Of a stretch of DNA of 64,000 nucleotides, positions 24,651 to 31,549 are shown in pieces. Where the stretch lies: contig CBDDPH010000002.1 in NCBI GenBank assembly GCA_965232265.1, forward strand, positions 2,356,001 to 2,420,000, read 5' to 3'. Origin of the DNA: VXRD01 sp965232265 (GTDB lineage Bacteria; Latescibacterota; UBA2968). Numbering within the stretch: the first letter of the stretch is position 1; each line of letters begins with the position of its first letter. The notes under the pieces are model-generated. The model saw nothing but the letters and a program-made list of their open reading frames with translations, did not search any database and was not told where the DNA came from. Both the position numbers and the translations under genes were made by a program.

Positions 24651-24735
24651 GCCGAGATGGTGGAATTGGTAGACACGAGGGACTTAAAATCCCTTGGGCT
24701 AATCGCCCGTACGGGTTCGAGTCCCGTTCTCGGCA
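24651..24735 (+). tRNA. tRNA-Leu (UAA), left copy
   Basis: This 85-base type II tRNA has acceptor GCCGAGA pairing with TCTCGGC, anticodon loop CTTAAAA (anticodon TAA in DNA), a long variable arm and T arm ACGGGTTCGAGTCCCGT. CCA is not encoded, in contrast to tRNA-Cys. It is identical to the copy at 25721. Confidence 0.95.
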
Positions 24736-24757
24736 CTTTTTTTATTGTACAATGCAA

Positions 24758-24788
24758 AAGCCCGGCGCTCTGCCGGGCTTGTTTTTTT
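24758..24788 (+). terminator. Rho-independent terminator after left tRNA-Leu
   Basis: AAGCCCGGC (24758-24766) pairs with GCCGGGCTT (24772-24780) around GCTCT, followed by GTTTTTTT. The first bases of its stem are in the direct repeat; the rest differs from the right copy. Confidence 0.85.
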
Positions 24789-24821
24789 CTATTCATTGAC
24801 ATTTTTACTTCCTTGCCTGAC

Positions 24822-25002
24822 TCAGCCAGCCGTAAGTGCCTTAATGATACGCATTGCGGTTCCTTTGTCAATTTCTCTATGGCGAGGAACAGGCTGAGAT
24901 GTGCCCATGTTGGGATTTTTGTAAATGTCATGCCTTCCCCCATGGCGGACAAACACACAACCCTCATCATTTAATTTTCGTATTAAGTCAACTCTTTGTC
25001 AT
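24822..25002 (-). pseudogene. hicA: hicA toxin with frameshift next to the start codon
   Basis: Downstream of hicB, and overlapping its stop as ATGA, is an ATG at 25002 followed by ACAAAGAGTTGAC. In that frame a stop appears at the fifth codon. One base over, the frame encodes RVDLIRKLNDEGCVFVRHGG, continuing RHDIYKNPNMG, VPRHREIDKGTA and RIIKAL, a textbook HicA ribonuclease including the catalytic His in RHGGRHD. Total length 181 bases is one more than a 59-residue HicA needs, so one extra A in the AAA run explains it. The gene is either inactivated or contains a sequencing error. Confidence 0.75.
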
Positions 25003-25352
25003 GCAACCTGCACTCTGAGTGTCAGTGCCAGTGCATCAGTCTTGTGTGATGAGGGAACGTCATCATTCGGGAGTTTATCATGAACACTATTAGCTCCGAG
25101 AGACTCAGGATTATTAACTTCCAAGTAAATATCAACCAGATGTTCTTTCAATTCTTGAAGGGTTTCGCCTTGCGTCCAATAATCTGGATAGTCTTCAAGG
25201 AATCCAACAAACAAAAAATCAGAACGCCAGTATCTATATTTTATCTTTATTGTTATTGCCTTGCGAAAGTATTTAGTCCATCCAAACCATGATTGACCAA
25301 TGGACCATTTTTTTTTCTTTTCCTGTGAGGTTGATTGTTCTAAAACGGACAT
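24999..25352 (-). CDS. hicB: HicB-family antitoxin
   Basis: The 117-residue protein contains the HicB-type core FLFVGFLEDYPDYWTQGETLQELKEHLVDIYLEV, preceded by a basic extension and followed by a tail without an obvious helix-turn-helix. AGGAGGAG lies ten bases before the ATG. It precedes hicA, which is less common than hicA first but known. In related modules HicB neutralises HicA and represses the operon. About 290 bases upstream (25353-25642) hold no gene that I can see and reach the second tRNA-Leu repeat. Confidence 0.75.
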   Translation of the reverse strand: MSVLEQSTSQEKKKKWSIGQSWFGWTKYFRKAITIKIKYRYWRSDFLFVGFLEDYPDYWTQGETLQELKEHLVDIYLEVNNPESLGANSVHDKLPNDDVPSSHKTDALALTLRVQVA

Positions 25353-25679
25353 GGGAACACTCCTCCTGTGGTTTTTTGCAAGACTTTGCCTGCTAGACAG
25401 ATATGTGGGTATCTGTCCGGCTTCACCGGAAATGTACTCCTACTCTAAGTATTTTTCCTGATAATCTCGCTCAGTACTCTAAAAAGATACTGGCACGGTG
25501 ACACAACTGCAACCCCTTTTTAACCTATTCTAACCCTTCTAAATAACATTCCCATGCGCCTAATTGTCGGCTGATGTGACGTGGTGTGGCATCGGCCACC
25601 TCCCTTTGGGCTACCCTCTCCAACTTTATTATGTCGTGAAACAGGCGGTAACAATGCCTACAAGAAAGAAATTGTGTGT

Positions 25680-25708
25680 TTGACAAGCATGGCGTCTTTG
25701 TCTATTTT
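25680..25708 (+). promoter_or_regulatory. Promoter of tRNA-Leu, right copy
   Basis: This is the same TTGACA, 17-base spacer and TATTTT as the left copy, displaced by 1,070 bases. Confidence 0.75.
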
Positions 25709-25720
25709 TTCTCATCCTGT

Positions 25721-25805
25721 GCCGAGATGGTGGAATTGGTAGACACGAGGGACTTAAAATCCCTTGGGCTAATCGCCCGTACGGGTTCGAGTCCCGTTCT
25801 CGGCA
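25721..25805 (+). tRNA. tRNA-Leu (UAA), right copy
   Basis: The sequence is identical to the tRNA at 24651-24735, including the TAA anticodon, long variable arm and absence of encoded CCA. Both copies have a promoter and terminator and could be expressed. Confidence 0.95.
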
Positions 25806-25824
25806 CTTTTTTATTGTACAATGC

Positions 25825-25861
25825 AAAAGCCCGTTGATCGGTAATGATCAGCGGGCTTTTG
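25825..25861 (+). terminator. Rho-independent terminator after right tRNA-Leu
   Basis: AAAAGCCCGTTGATC pairs with GATCAGCGGGCTTTT around GGTAAT with one G-T pair, ending in TTTT. The distal arm differs from that of the left copy. Confidence 0.8.
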
Positions 25862-26205
25862 TATGGTAAGTGAACAGCCTCGAGGGGATCAATCTTCAGG
25901 TTCGGCCAGCGCGTCTTTCCTGCTTGCGTGCTTCGAAGTGAAAGATGTCCCACATCCAGATTGCGGTATCGCAACAGAAATTCGGCTGTCTCATCTTGGG
26001 AGGTGCGGAGCGGGGTACAACTGCGATAGCAGTTCATCTGCTGTCTCAACAGTGTGCATGGGTAACAGATGCTTCGTCAGCCTATCGGGTGTTGGGCGCA
26101 GAAGATTCATTGCGCCCGCCTCAGCATGATGTCGCAGTCCAGACCAGTTCACGGATCGCCCCTACATGGTATTGGCGGTGGGCGAAAGGTTTTTCGCCCC
26201 TACCG
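25862..26205. other. Region without a recognisable gene, with a palindromic repeat
   Basis: No frame shows convincing family signal or ribosome site. TCGCAGTCCAGACCAGTTCA near 26136 recurs almost exactly near 50477 before the amidase gene. GGGCGAAA (26180-26187) pairs with TTTCGCCC (26192-26199), flanked by CCCTAC, and belongs to the palindromic family seen at 12742 and 5861. Confidence 0.5.
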
Positions 26206-27759
26206 TCAGGCATTTGCCACCTCGAAGGCGGTTATGTTGCGGGTCTCGCGGCTGAACTCTACCCCGATCAGATAGATCGGTTGGTTCAGACTCCGATATT
26301 TGTCCGCGTATCCCTTCGCCTGCAACTGCGCCATGGCAGTGCCTTCAGACGCCAGTTCCACCACTTTGAACTCGAACAGATACACATGGTCGTTGAAACG
26401 AACCGCCATGTCCAGACGACCAGCGCTGCCACTGTCCTCCACAACAATGTCGAATCCCACCGACGCGAAGTAGGAATAGAAGACGCTGGCGTAGTAGCCT
26501 TCGTAGTTCGCTATGTCATTATTTGTGTGCCACTGATAGGGGATGCTGGCAAAGAACGCCTTGAACAAACTCTCCAGGCCAGCGAAGTCATTGATCAGCA
26601 GCAGGTCGTATAGACGCGCACTGTGCTCTGCCTGTTGCGCGGGGCTTCCGGTCAAGTGGTTGAGTAAGTTTTCGTTCAGGCTCTGGCGCACTTCCTGGTT
26701 TGGGTAGCCCAGACGATAATAGGTTCTGCTGCCGCGCGGTTCGGTTTTGATAATCGTGAGATAGCCGGTCTGGAACAGCAATGCTTCGGTGGCGATGTGG
26801 TCAACATCGAAGGCAGACAACAGTTCGTCGCTGCCCAGCATGTTGTCCAGTGCCAGCGCACCGACCCCGCGCGATAGTAGCGTCTCGATCAGAAATGTCG
26901 GCGTGCCGGTCTCGAACCAGTAGGCACCAAACTGGCGCTTGTCGAAGAGCAGGAGGATGTCGAAGGGGTTATAGACCTCCTCACCCAGCCAGCTATAGCC
27001 GTTGTACCAGCGGCGTATCTCATCCCGATCCAGACCGGGAAGCTCGGGTGCGAATATCGTATCCAGGTCTGCATCCGTGTAGCCACATAAGGCTGAGTAG
27101 CGTACATCCAGCGTGATGTCCTTGAGATTGTTGAGGCCAGAGAACAGGCTGACCTTAGAGAACTTGCTAACGCCAGTGAGGAATGTGAATTTGATATGGG
27201 CATCACTGGACTTGATCGTGGCATACAGACCGCGCAAGAAGTCTCGATTTGCGCGGGCGACTTCAGATTCATCCAGCACATCTAAGATCGGCTTGTCGTA
27301 TTCATCAACCAGAACGACAACGCGCTGTCCCGCATGACTGTGCAACATCTGGATGATATCGCGAAAGCGTGCGGAAGCCGTATCGTAGTGGCTCTCTACA
27401 CCTGTTTCTTTTTCTACGGCGTCCAGTTGTGCCATAACCTCTTTGTGCAAGCTCTCCGGCGCATCAAAATTGCCGCTGCCAAAGTCGAGGCGCAGAACGG
27501 GATGGCGAACAGACCAATCATAGTGGTCGTGGATGTGAAGTCCCTCAAACAGCGGTTCATTGCCCTCGAACAGTTCTTTCAGCGTGTCCAGTAACAGGCT
27601 TTTGCCAAAGCGACGCGGACGCGATAGAAAGTAGTGTGTGCCTTCGTCGATCAGTTGCTGAATGAGGGCTGTTTTATCGACATAGTAGCAGTTTTCCTCT
27701 CGAATTTTGCGAAAGGTCTGAATGCCGATAGGCAACTTGCGTCTGTCTGATATGCCCAT
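26206..27759 (-). CDS. AAA-ATPase-like protein with C-terminal PD-(D/E)XK nuclease domain
   Basis: The 517-residue protein is the common AAA-ATPase_like plus PDDEXK_9 pairing. The N-terminus LPIGIQTFRKIREENCYYVDKT leads to Walker A SRPRRFGKSLLLDTL (K53, S54), and VVVLVDEYDKPILD supplies Walker B. The C-terminal nuclease-like motif is GRLDMAVRFNDHVYLFEFKV. These proteins form large multicopy families in genomes rich in mobile elements, with no proven role; mobile or defence functions are inferred. GGAGATGAGAG precedes the ATG. A fragment of a second copy lies at 28165-28288, so the family is multicopy here too. Confidence 0.9.
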   Translation of the reverse strand: MGISDRRKLPIGIQTFRKIREENCYYVDKTALIQQLIDEGTHYFLSRPRRFGKSLLLDTLKELFEGNEPLFEGLHIHDHYDWSVRHPVLRLDFGSGNFDAPESLHKEVMAQLDAVEKETGVESHYDTASARFRDIIQMLHSHAGQRVVVLVDEYDKPILDVLDESEVARANRDFLRGLYATIKSSDAHIKFTFLTGVSKFSKVSLFSGLNNLKDITLDVRYSALCGYTDADLDTIFAPELPGLDRDEIRRWYNGYSWLGEEVYNPFDILLLFDKRQFGAYWFETGTPTFLIETLLSRGVGALALDNMLGSDELLSAFDVDHIATEALLFQTGYLTIIKTEPRGSRTYYRLGYPNQEVRQSLNENLLNHLTGSPAQQAEHSARLYDLLLINDFAGLESLFKAFFASIPYQWHTNNDIANYEGYYASVFYSYFASVGFDIVVEDSGSAGRLDMAVRFNDHVYLFEFKVVELASEGTAMAQLQAKGYADKYRSLNQPIYLIGVEFSRETRNITAFEVANA

Positions 27760-27829
27760 CTCTCATCTCCAGATTGTGATGTCCGTACGGTCGCCCTGCT
27801 CCATACCGTATTATACCGATTTCGCTATC

Positions 27830-27871
27830 TATATCGCCGCGCTGGGGGATGTACGCGTTTGGCGTCACCAT
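27830..27871 (-). pseudogene. mazF: 5' remnant of a mazF-type toxin gene
   Basis: The ATG at 27871 overlaps the mazE stop, and 14 codons read MVTPNAYIPQRGDI, the usual MazF/PemK N-terminus (YIP.RGDIVW). After that the frame has no MazF similarity and runs into the upstream region of the AAA gene. About 95 residues of toxin are missing, so the antitoxin is now an orphan. Confidence 0.7.
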
Positions 27872-28107
27872 ATTTCACCGCCTGTTGCAGGTCCAGTATG
27901 TACTTCACGGTGTAAGTTGTGTTCCGTCACCTGGGATAGAAGATCGTCCAATTTCAATTTAGACGGCTTCACGGGTTCAATGATCAGTTCCTTACCGCGC
28001 AGCGATAATTCGACGGGTGAATTGGGTTCAAGTCCGAGCTGGGTGGCGAGTGGTTTGGGAATACGCAGGGCCAAACTATTGCCCCATTTCTGCACACGGG
28101 TTTCCAT
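27865..28107 (-). CDS. mazE: MazE-type AbrB-fold antitoxin (orphan)
   Basis: The 80-residue protein carries the MazE pattern METRVQKWGNSLALRIPKPLATQLGL, then SPVELSLRGKELIIEPV, with an acidic C-terminal tail that would bind MazF. AAAGGAGGAAAG precedes the ATG. Upstream, AATGTATCT and ATTGTATCT form a direct repeat (near 28128-28150) suited to an antitoxin operator. The toxin gene overlapping its end is truncated after 14 codons, so the antitoxin would have no local partner. Confidence 0.88.
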   Translation of the reverse strand: METRVQKWGNSLALRIPKPLATQLGLEPNSPVELSLRGKELIIEPVKPSKLKLDDLLSQVTEHNLHREVHTGPATGGEIW

Positions 28108-28164
28108 ATCTTTCCTCCTTTGAGTAGTAGATACAATGAAGATACATTGGAAACCGAATTTATC

Positions 28165-28288
28165 AAGGTCGTTATATTGCGGGTGTCCTTGCTGAACGCT
28201 ACCCTATATGGGCAGTTTTATCGACATAGTGGTTTTCCTGCCGAATTTTGCTGAAGGTCTGAATGCCGATGGGCAGTCTGCGTTCATC
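28165..28288 (-). pseudogene. Relic joining 3' and 5' ends of an AAA/PD-(D/E)XK gene
   Basis: The first 40 bases resemble the 3' coding end of the gene at 26206 (GTTATATTGCGGGTGTCC against GTTATGTTGCGGGTCTCG). From 28210 the sequence resembles that gene's 5' coding part (CAGTTTTATCGACATAGT, CCGAATTTTG, AAGGTCTGAATGCCGATGGG). The intervening 1.4 kb is absent. It is a second family member reduced by internal deletion. Confidence 0.7.
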
Positions 28289-28319
28289 CCTGCTTACACC
28301 CGCAGGGACATGCCTGCGT

Positions 28320-29309
28320 TCATCTGCGGATTTTCATGTCCTGCACGGCTTTGATTACATCTTCGGGCGTGGGGATTGTGGCGTCTTCGAGGGGTTTGCT
28401 AAACGGAACGGGTACGTCCATTGCGCCGAGGCGGACGATGGGTGCGTCGATGTAGTCAAAGGCGCCGTTATAGACGATGGAGGCGATTTCTCCTGTGATA
28501 CCAAAACTTTTATAGCCTTCGTCGATGATGACGGCACGGGTGGTTTTGACCACGGATTCGATGAGGGTTTCTCTGTCGAGCGGAACGAGGGTGCGCGGGT
28601 CAACGACTTCGGCACTGATGCCCTGGTCGGCAAGTGCGTCGGCAGCGTCGAGGGCGACGTGGACCATGCTCGATGTGGCGATGAGGGATACATCGTCGCC
28701 TTCGCGTTTGATGTCGGCCTGGCCAAAGGGTATGGTGTGGTCTTCTTCGGTGGGGACCATGCCTTTTAGGGCGTACATCATTTTGTCCTCGTAAATGACG
28801 ACGGGGTTGTCGTCTCTAACGGCGCTTTTGAAGAGGCCCTTGGCGTCGGCGGGTGTGGCGGGAATGGCGACTTTGAGGCCGGGGATGTGCGCGAGCCAGG
28901 CGTGCAGGCTCTGCGAATGCTGCGCGGCAGAGGAGCGTCCCGCGCCCATTGTGGAGCGGATGGTGATGGGCACAATGGCCTGACCGCCGGACATGTAGCG
29001 CAGTTTGGCGGCTTGGTTTACGATCTGGTCCATTGCCAAGGTGATGAAGTCGCCAAACATGATATCGACAATGGGGCGCGAGCCGGTAAGTGCAGCGCCA
29101 ACGCCGAGGCCGACGAGACCCGCTTCTGCAATGGGTGTGTCGATGACGCGGTCGTCGCCAAATTCGTCGTGCAAACCGAGGAGTACTTTGAAGACCGTGC
29201 CCGCTTTGCCAACGTCTTCGCCCATGAGAAAGACCGTGGGATCGCGGCGCATTTCTTCGGCGATGGCTTCTTTGACGGCTTCGCCATAAGTCATTTCACG
29301 CATAGACAT
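28320..29309 (-). CDS. 2-oxoacid dehydrogenase E1 component, beta subunit
   Basis: The 329-residue protein is the transketolase-like beta subunit of a pyruvate, acetoin or branched-chain type dehydrogenase. Typical segments are EMTYGEAVKEAIAEEMRRDP, VFLMGEDVGKAGTVFKV, RVIDTPIAEAGLVGLGVGAAL, RPIVDIMFGDFITLAMDQIVNQAAK and VDPRTLVPLDRETLIESV. It starts at ATG 29309 behind GAGGAGG, overlapping the alpha-subunit gene by 14 bases. The last codons, KIRR and TGA, coincide with a CGCAGATGA repeat. No E3 (lipoamide dehydrogenase) gene is in the window. Confidence 0.93.
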   Translation of the reverse strand: MSMREMTYGEAVKEAIAEEMRRDPTVFLMGEDVGKAGTVFKVLLGLHDEFGDDRVIDTPIAEAGLVGLGVGAALTGSRPIVDIMFGDFITLAMDQIVNQAAKLRYMSGGQAIVPITIRSTMGAGRSSAAQHSQSLHAWLAHIPGLKVAIPATPADAKGLFKSAVRDDNPVVIYEDKMMYALKGMVPTEEDHTIPFGQADIKREGDDVSLIATSSMVHVALDAADALADQGISAEVVDPRTLVPLDRETLIESVVKTTRAVIIDEGYKSFGITGEIASIVYNGAFDYIDAPIVRLGAMDVPVPFSKPLEDATIPTPEDVIKAVQDMKIRR

Positions 29310-30258
29310 GTTGATTGACCTCCTCAACATCGGGATAAGGCGCGGCTTTGGCAGCTTCGAGCGCGTTTTCCATTTCTTTTTCGACTTCGCGCTCTTCCGC
29401 ATCGAGTTCGGCGCCAGAGGCGATGTTGTCGTCCATGATTTTTGTGCGGAGCAACTGGATGGGGTCTTTGGCCATCCATGATTCGATTTCTTCTTTTGTG
29501 CGATAGCCTTCTCCGGGATCGCCAACGTGGTGCCCGCGATAGCGGTATGTGTCGCATTCGATGAGTGTAGCCCCATCGCCCTTTCTGGCGCGTTCGACTG
29601 CTTGGGCAGTGGCTTCGTACACGGCAATGGCGTCGCTGCCATCTACGGTTGTGCTGGGAATGCCAAAGGGGAGGGAGCGATCGGCAATGCTTTTGCCCGC
29701 GGTGACGTTTCCGGTGGGGGTGTATTCGCCGTAGTGGTTGTTTTCGCAGACGTAGATGACCGGGAGTTTCCATATTGCGGCGAAGTTCATGACTTCGAAG
29801 AAGATGCCCTGATTGGAGGCGCCGTCGCCAAAGAAGCAGACGGCAACCTGGTCGGTGCCGCGTTTTTGGGCAGAGAGAGCCGCGCCTGTGGCAATGCCAA
29901 ATCCGCCACCGACAATGCCATTTGCACCGAGGATACCAACGGACATGTCGGCGATGTGCATGGAGCCGCCTTTGCCGCGGCAGTGGCCCGTGACGCGGCC
30001 CATCACTTCGGCCATCATGGCTTCGAGATTCCCGCCTTTGGCAACGCAGTGCCCGTGCCCGCGATGGGTGCTGGTGATGAAGTCGTCGTCGCGCAGCGCG
30101 GCGCAAACGCCCACGGCAACGGCTTCTTCGCCGATGTATAGATGCGCCAGTCCGTGCATGAGGCCGCCGGTATAGACTTCCCAGATTTGTTCTTCAAAAC
30201 GGCGGATGCGGAGCATGGCGCGGTACATTTTGATCAGGATTTCAGAGGGTAGGGACAT
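29296..30258 (-). CDS. Thiamine-diphosphate-dependent dehydrogenase E1, alpha subunit
   Basis: This 320-residue E1 alpha subunit decarboxylates a 2-oxoacid (or cleaves acetoin) and passes the acyl group to the lipoyl domain of E2. The ThDP-binding motif runs from GDGASNQG (144-151) to NN (173-174). Other family features are THRGHGHCVAKGG, GKGGSMHIAD and YRYRGHHVGDPG. AAGGAGCCTCT precedes the ATG. The closest subtype appears to be the acetoin/pyruvate type because of the short length and CRGKGGSMH phrase, but the substrate cannot be fixed by eye. The E2 gene is 110 bases upstream. Confidence 0.93.
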   Translation of the reverse strand: MSLPSEILIKMYRAMLRIRRFEEQIWEVYTGGLMHGLAHLYIGEEAVAVGVCAALRDDDFITSTHRGHGHCVAKGGNLEAMMAEVMGRVTGHCRGKGGSMHIADMSVGILGANGIVGGGFGIATGAALSAQKRGTDQVAVCFFGDGASNQGIFFEVMNFAAIWKLPVIYVCENNHYGEYTPTGNVTAGKSIADRSLPFGIPSTTVDGSDAIAVYEATAQAVERARKGDGATLIECDTYRYRGHHVGDPGEGYRTKEEIESWMAKDPIQLLRTKIMDDNIASGAELDAEEREVEKEMENALEAAKAAPYPDVEEVNQHVYA

Positions 30259-30368
30259 AGAGGCTCCTTGTAAAAGTAGTCAGTAGTCGGTAGTCAGTTA
30301 CCCCACACTGCCACATCGGGGTTGGGTGGAAGGAACTGACAACTAACAACTGACAACTGATCGCTATC

Positions 30369-31532
30369 TCACAACCAGCTTTCCAATTTGTCGGTGTCTT
30401 GTAGGTTTTGTTTTAGTGCCTGTAAAAATTGGGCCGCGACCACACCATCGACGAGGCGGTGGTCGGCGGAGAGTGTGACTTCTGCGATTTGGCGAACGGC
30501 GATGGTCATGGGATCGCCGATGGGGACAACGCGAGCGATGGCTGCACCGACGGCTAAGATGGCGGCTTCGGGGGGATTGACAATGGCGGTAAAGGAGGTG
30601 ACGCCGTACATCCCCAGGTTCGAGATGGTGAAGGTGGCACGGGCATCGCCGCGCAATTTGCCCTGTCGGGCTTCTTCGACGCGCTGGGTGCGTTCGTCGG
30701 CGAGATCGGTCAGGAAGGCCCGGTCGGCATTTGGAATGACCGGGACGACGAGACCGTCATCGGTGCCGACGGCGAGGCCGATATCGACTGTGTCGTGTAC
30801 GATAACGGCGGTATCTCCGTCGAGGCTGGCGTTGAGTGCCGGGTATTGGGTGAGGGCATCGGCGGCGGCTTTGACAAAGAGGTCGGTGACAGAGAGCTTG
30901 ATGGCGTCGGTCTCGGCGAGGTTTTTGCGCCAGATTTCCGCGTCGGTCATGTCGATTTCAGTGGCAACGTAGAAGTGCGGAATGGTGCTTTTGCTATAGG
31001 CCATGGTTCTGCCAATGGCCTGGCGCATGCGCGAGAGTGCGGTGGCGGATGGGGCCGCAGATGCCGCGAGTTCCACGTCGGCGAGTACGATTCGGCCACC
31101 GGGACCGGTGCCTGCGATGTTGGCGAGGTCAATATTGAGTTCGCGGGCGCGGTGTCGGGCAGCAGGAGAGCGTTTGATGCGCTGGGTGGAGGATTCCAGC
31201 GCGGGTTCTCGCTCTGCGGTGTCCGCTATCTGGCGCGGTTCCTCTGTAGGGGAGTCAGTGCTGGCAGGTGTTAAATTTTCAATGGTTTCGTCGGCTTCGT
31301 CGGTGATGATGGCAATGACCGAGAGCACGGACACTTCTTCGCCGTTTTGGGCGACGAGTTTGCGGACGTAACCGCTTTCGGGCGATTCGTATTCAAAGAG
31401 GGCTTTGTCTGTTTCCAGGTCGAGGAGGATGTCGCCCTTGTTGACGTGGTCGCCTTCTTTGACGCGCCATTCAACGACGGTGCCGTTGTCTTGCTGAAGC
31501 CCGTATTTGGGCATGATGATGGTTTTTGTCAT
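30369..31532 (-). CDS. Dihydrolipoamide acyltransferase (E2) of a 2-oxoacid dehydrogenase
   Basis: Its 387 residues comprise one lipoyl domain (KYGLQQDNGTVVEW, lipoylated K43 in DLETDKALFEYE), a flexible acidic linker, a peripheral subunit-binding domain (SPAARHRARELNIDL, IAGTGPGGRI, about 122-150) and the catalytic core ending in DHRLVDG at 357-363. Only one lipoyl domain is present. The E1 genes follow in the same direction after a 110-base gap that contains AGTCAGTAGTCGGTAGTCAG-type repeats (30273-30297, 30331-30360), so the three may be separately transcribed or polycistronic. Confidence 0.93.
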   Translation of the reverse strand: MTKTIIMPKYGLQQDNGTVVEWRVKEGDHVNKGDILLDLETDKALFEYESPESGYVRKLVAQNGEEVSVLSVIAIITDEADETIENLTPASTDSPTEEPRQIADTAEREPALESSTQRIKRSPAARHRARELNIDLANIAGTGPGGRIVLADVELAASAAPSATALSRMRQAIGRTMAYSKSTIPHFYVATEIDMTDAEIWRKNLAETDAIKLSVTDLFVKAAADALTQYPALNASLDGDTAVIVHDTVDIGLAVGTDDGLVVPVIPNADRAFLTDLADERTQRVEEARQGKLRGDARATFTISNLGMYGVTSFTAIVNPPEAAILAVGAAIARVVPIGDPMTIAVRQIAEVTLSADHRLVDGVVAAQFLQALKQNLQDTDKLESWL

Positions 31533-31549
31533 GAGCTATCTTTCCAAAA

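Larger units (their letters stand above)
24573..24764. repeat. Direct repeat, left copy, containing tRNA-Leu
   Basis: The 192-bp sequence is repeated at 25643-25833 with one difference (seven versus six T residues after the tRNA). It includes about 78 bp upstream, the whole tRNA and about 29 bp downstream. The two copies are 1,070 bp apart and flank hicBA. Confidence 0.95.
25643..25833. repeat. Direct repeat, right copy, containing tRNA-Leu
   Basis: This is the second copy of the repeat at 24573-24764, identical apart from one T. The flanks on both sides differ from the left copy, so the borders are sharp: AGGCGGTAAC on the left and AAAAGCCCG on the right. Confidence 0.95.

Noticed and set aside
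24632..24970. 112-codon minus-strand frame near tRNA-Leu
   Set aside because: It passes through the tRNA and terminator and uses the wrong frame for hicA.
25862..26205. Degraded transposase between tRNA-Leu and the AAA gene
   Set aside because: Minus-strand frames gave short pieces with no recognisable catalytic residues.
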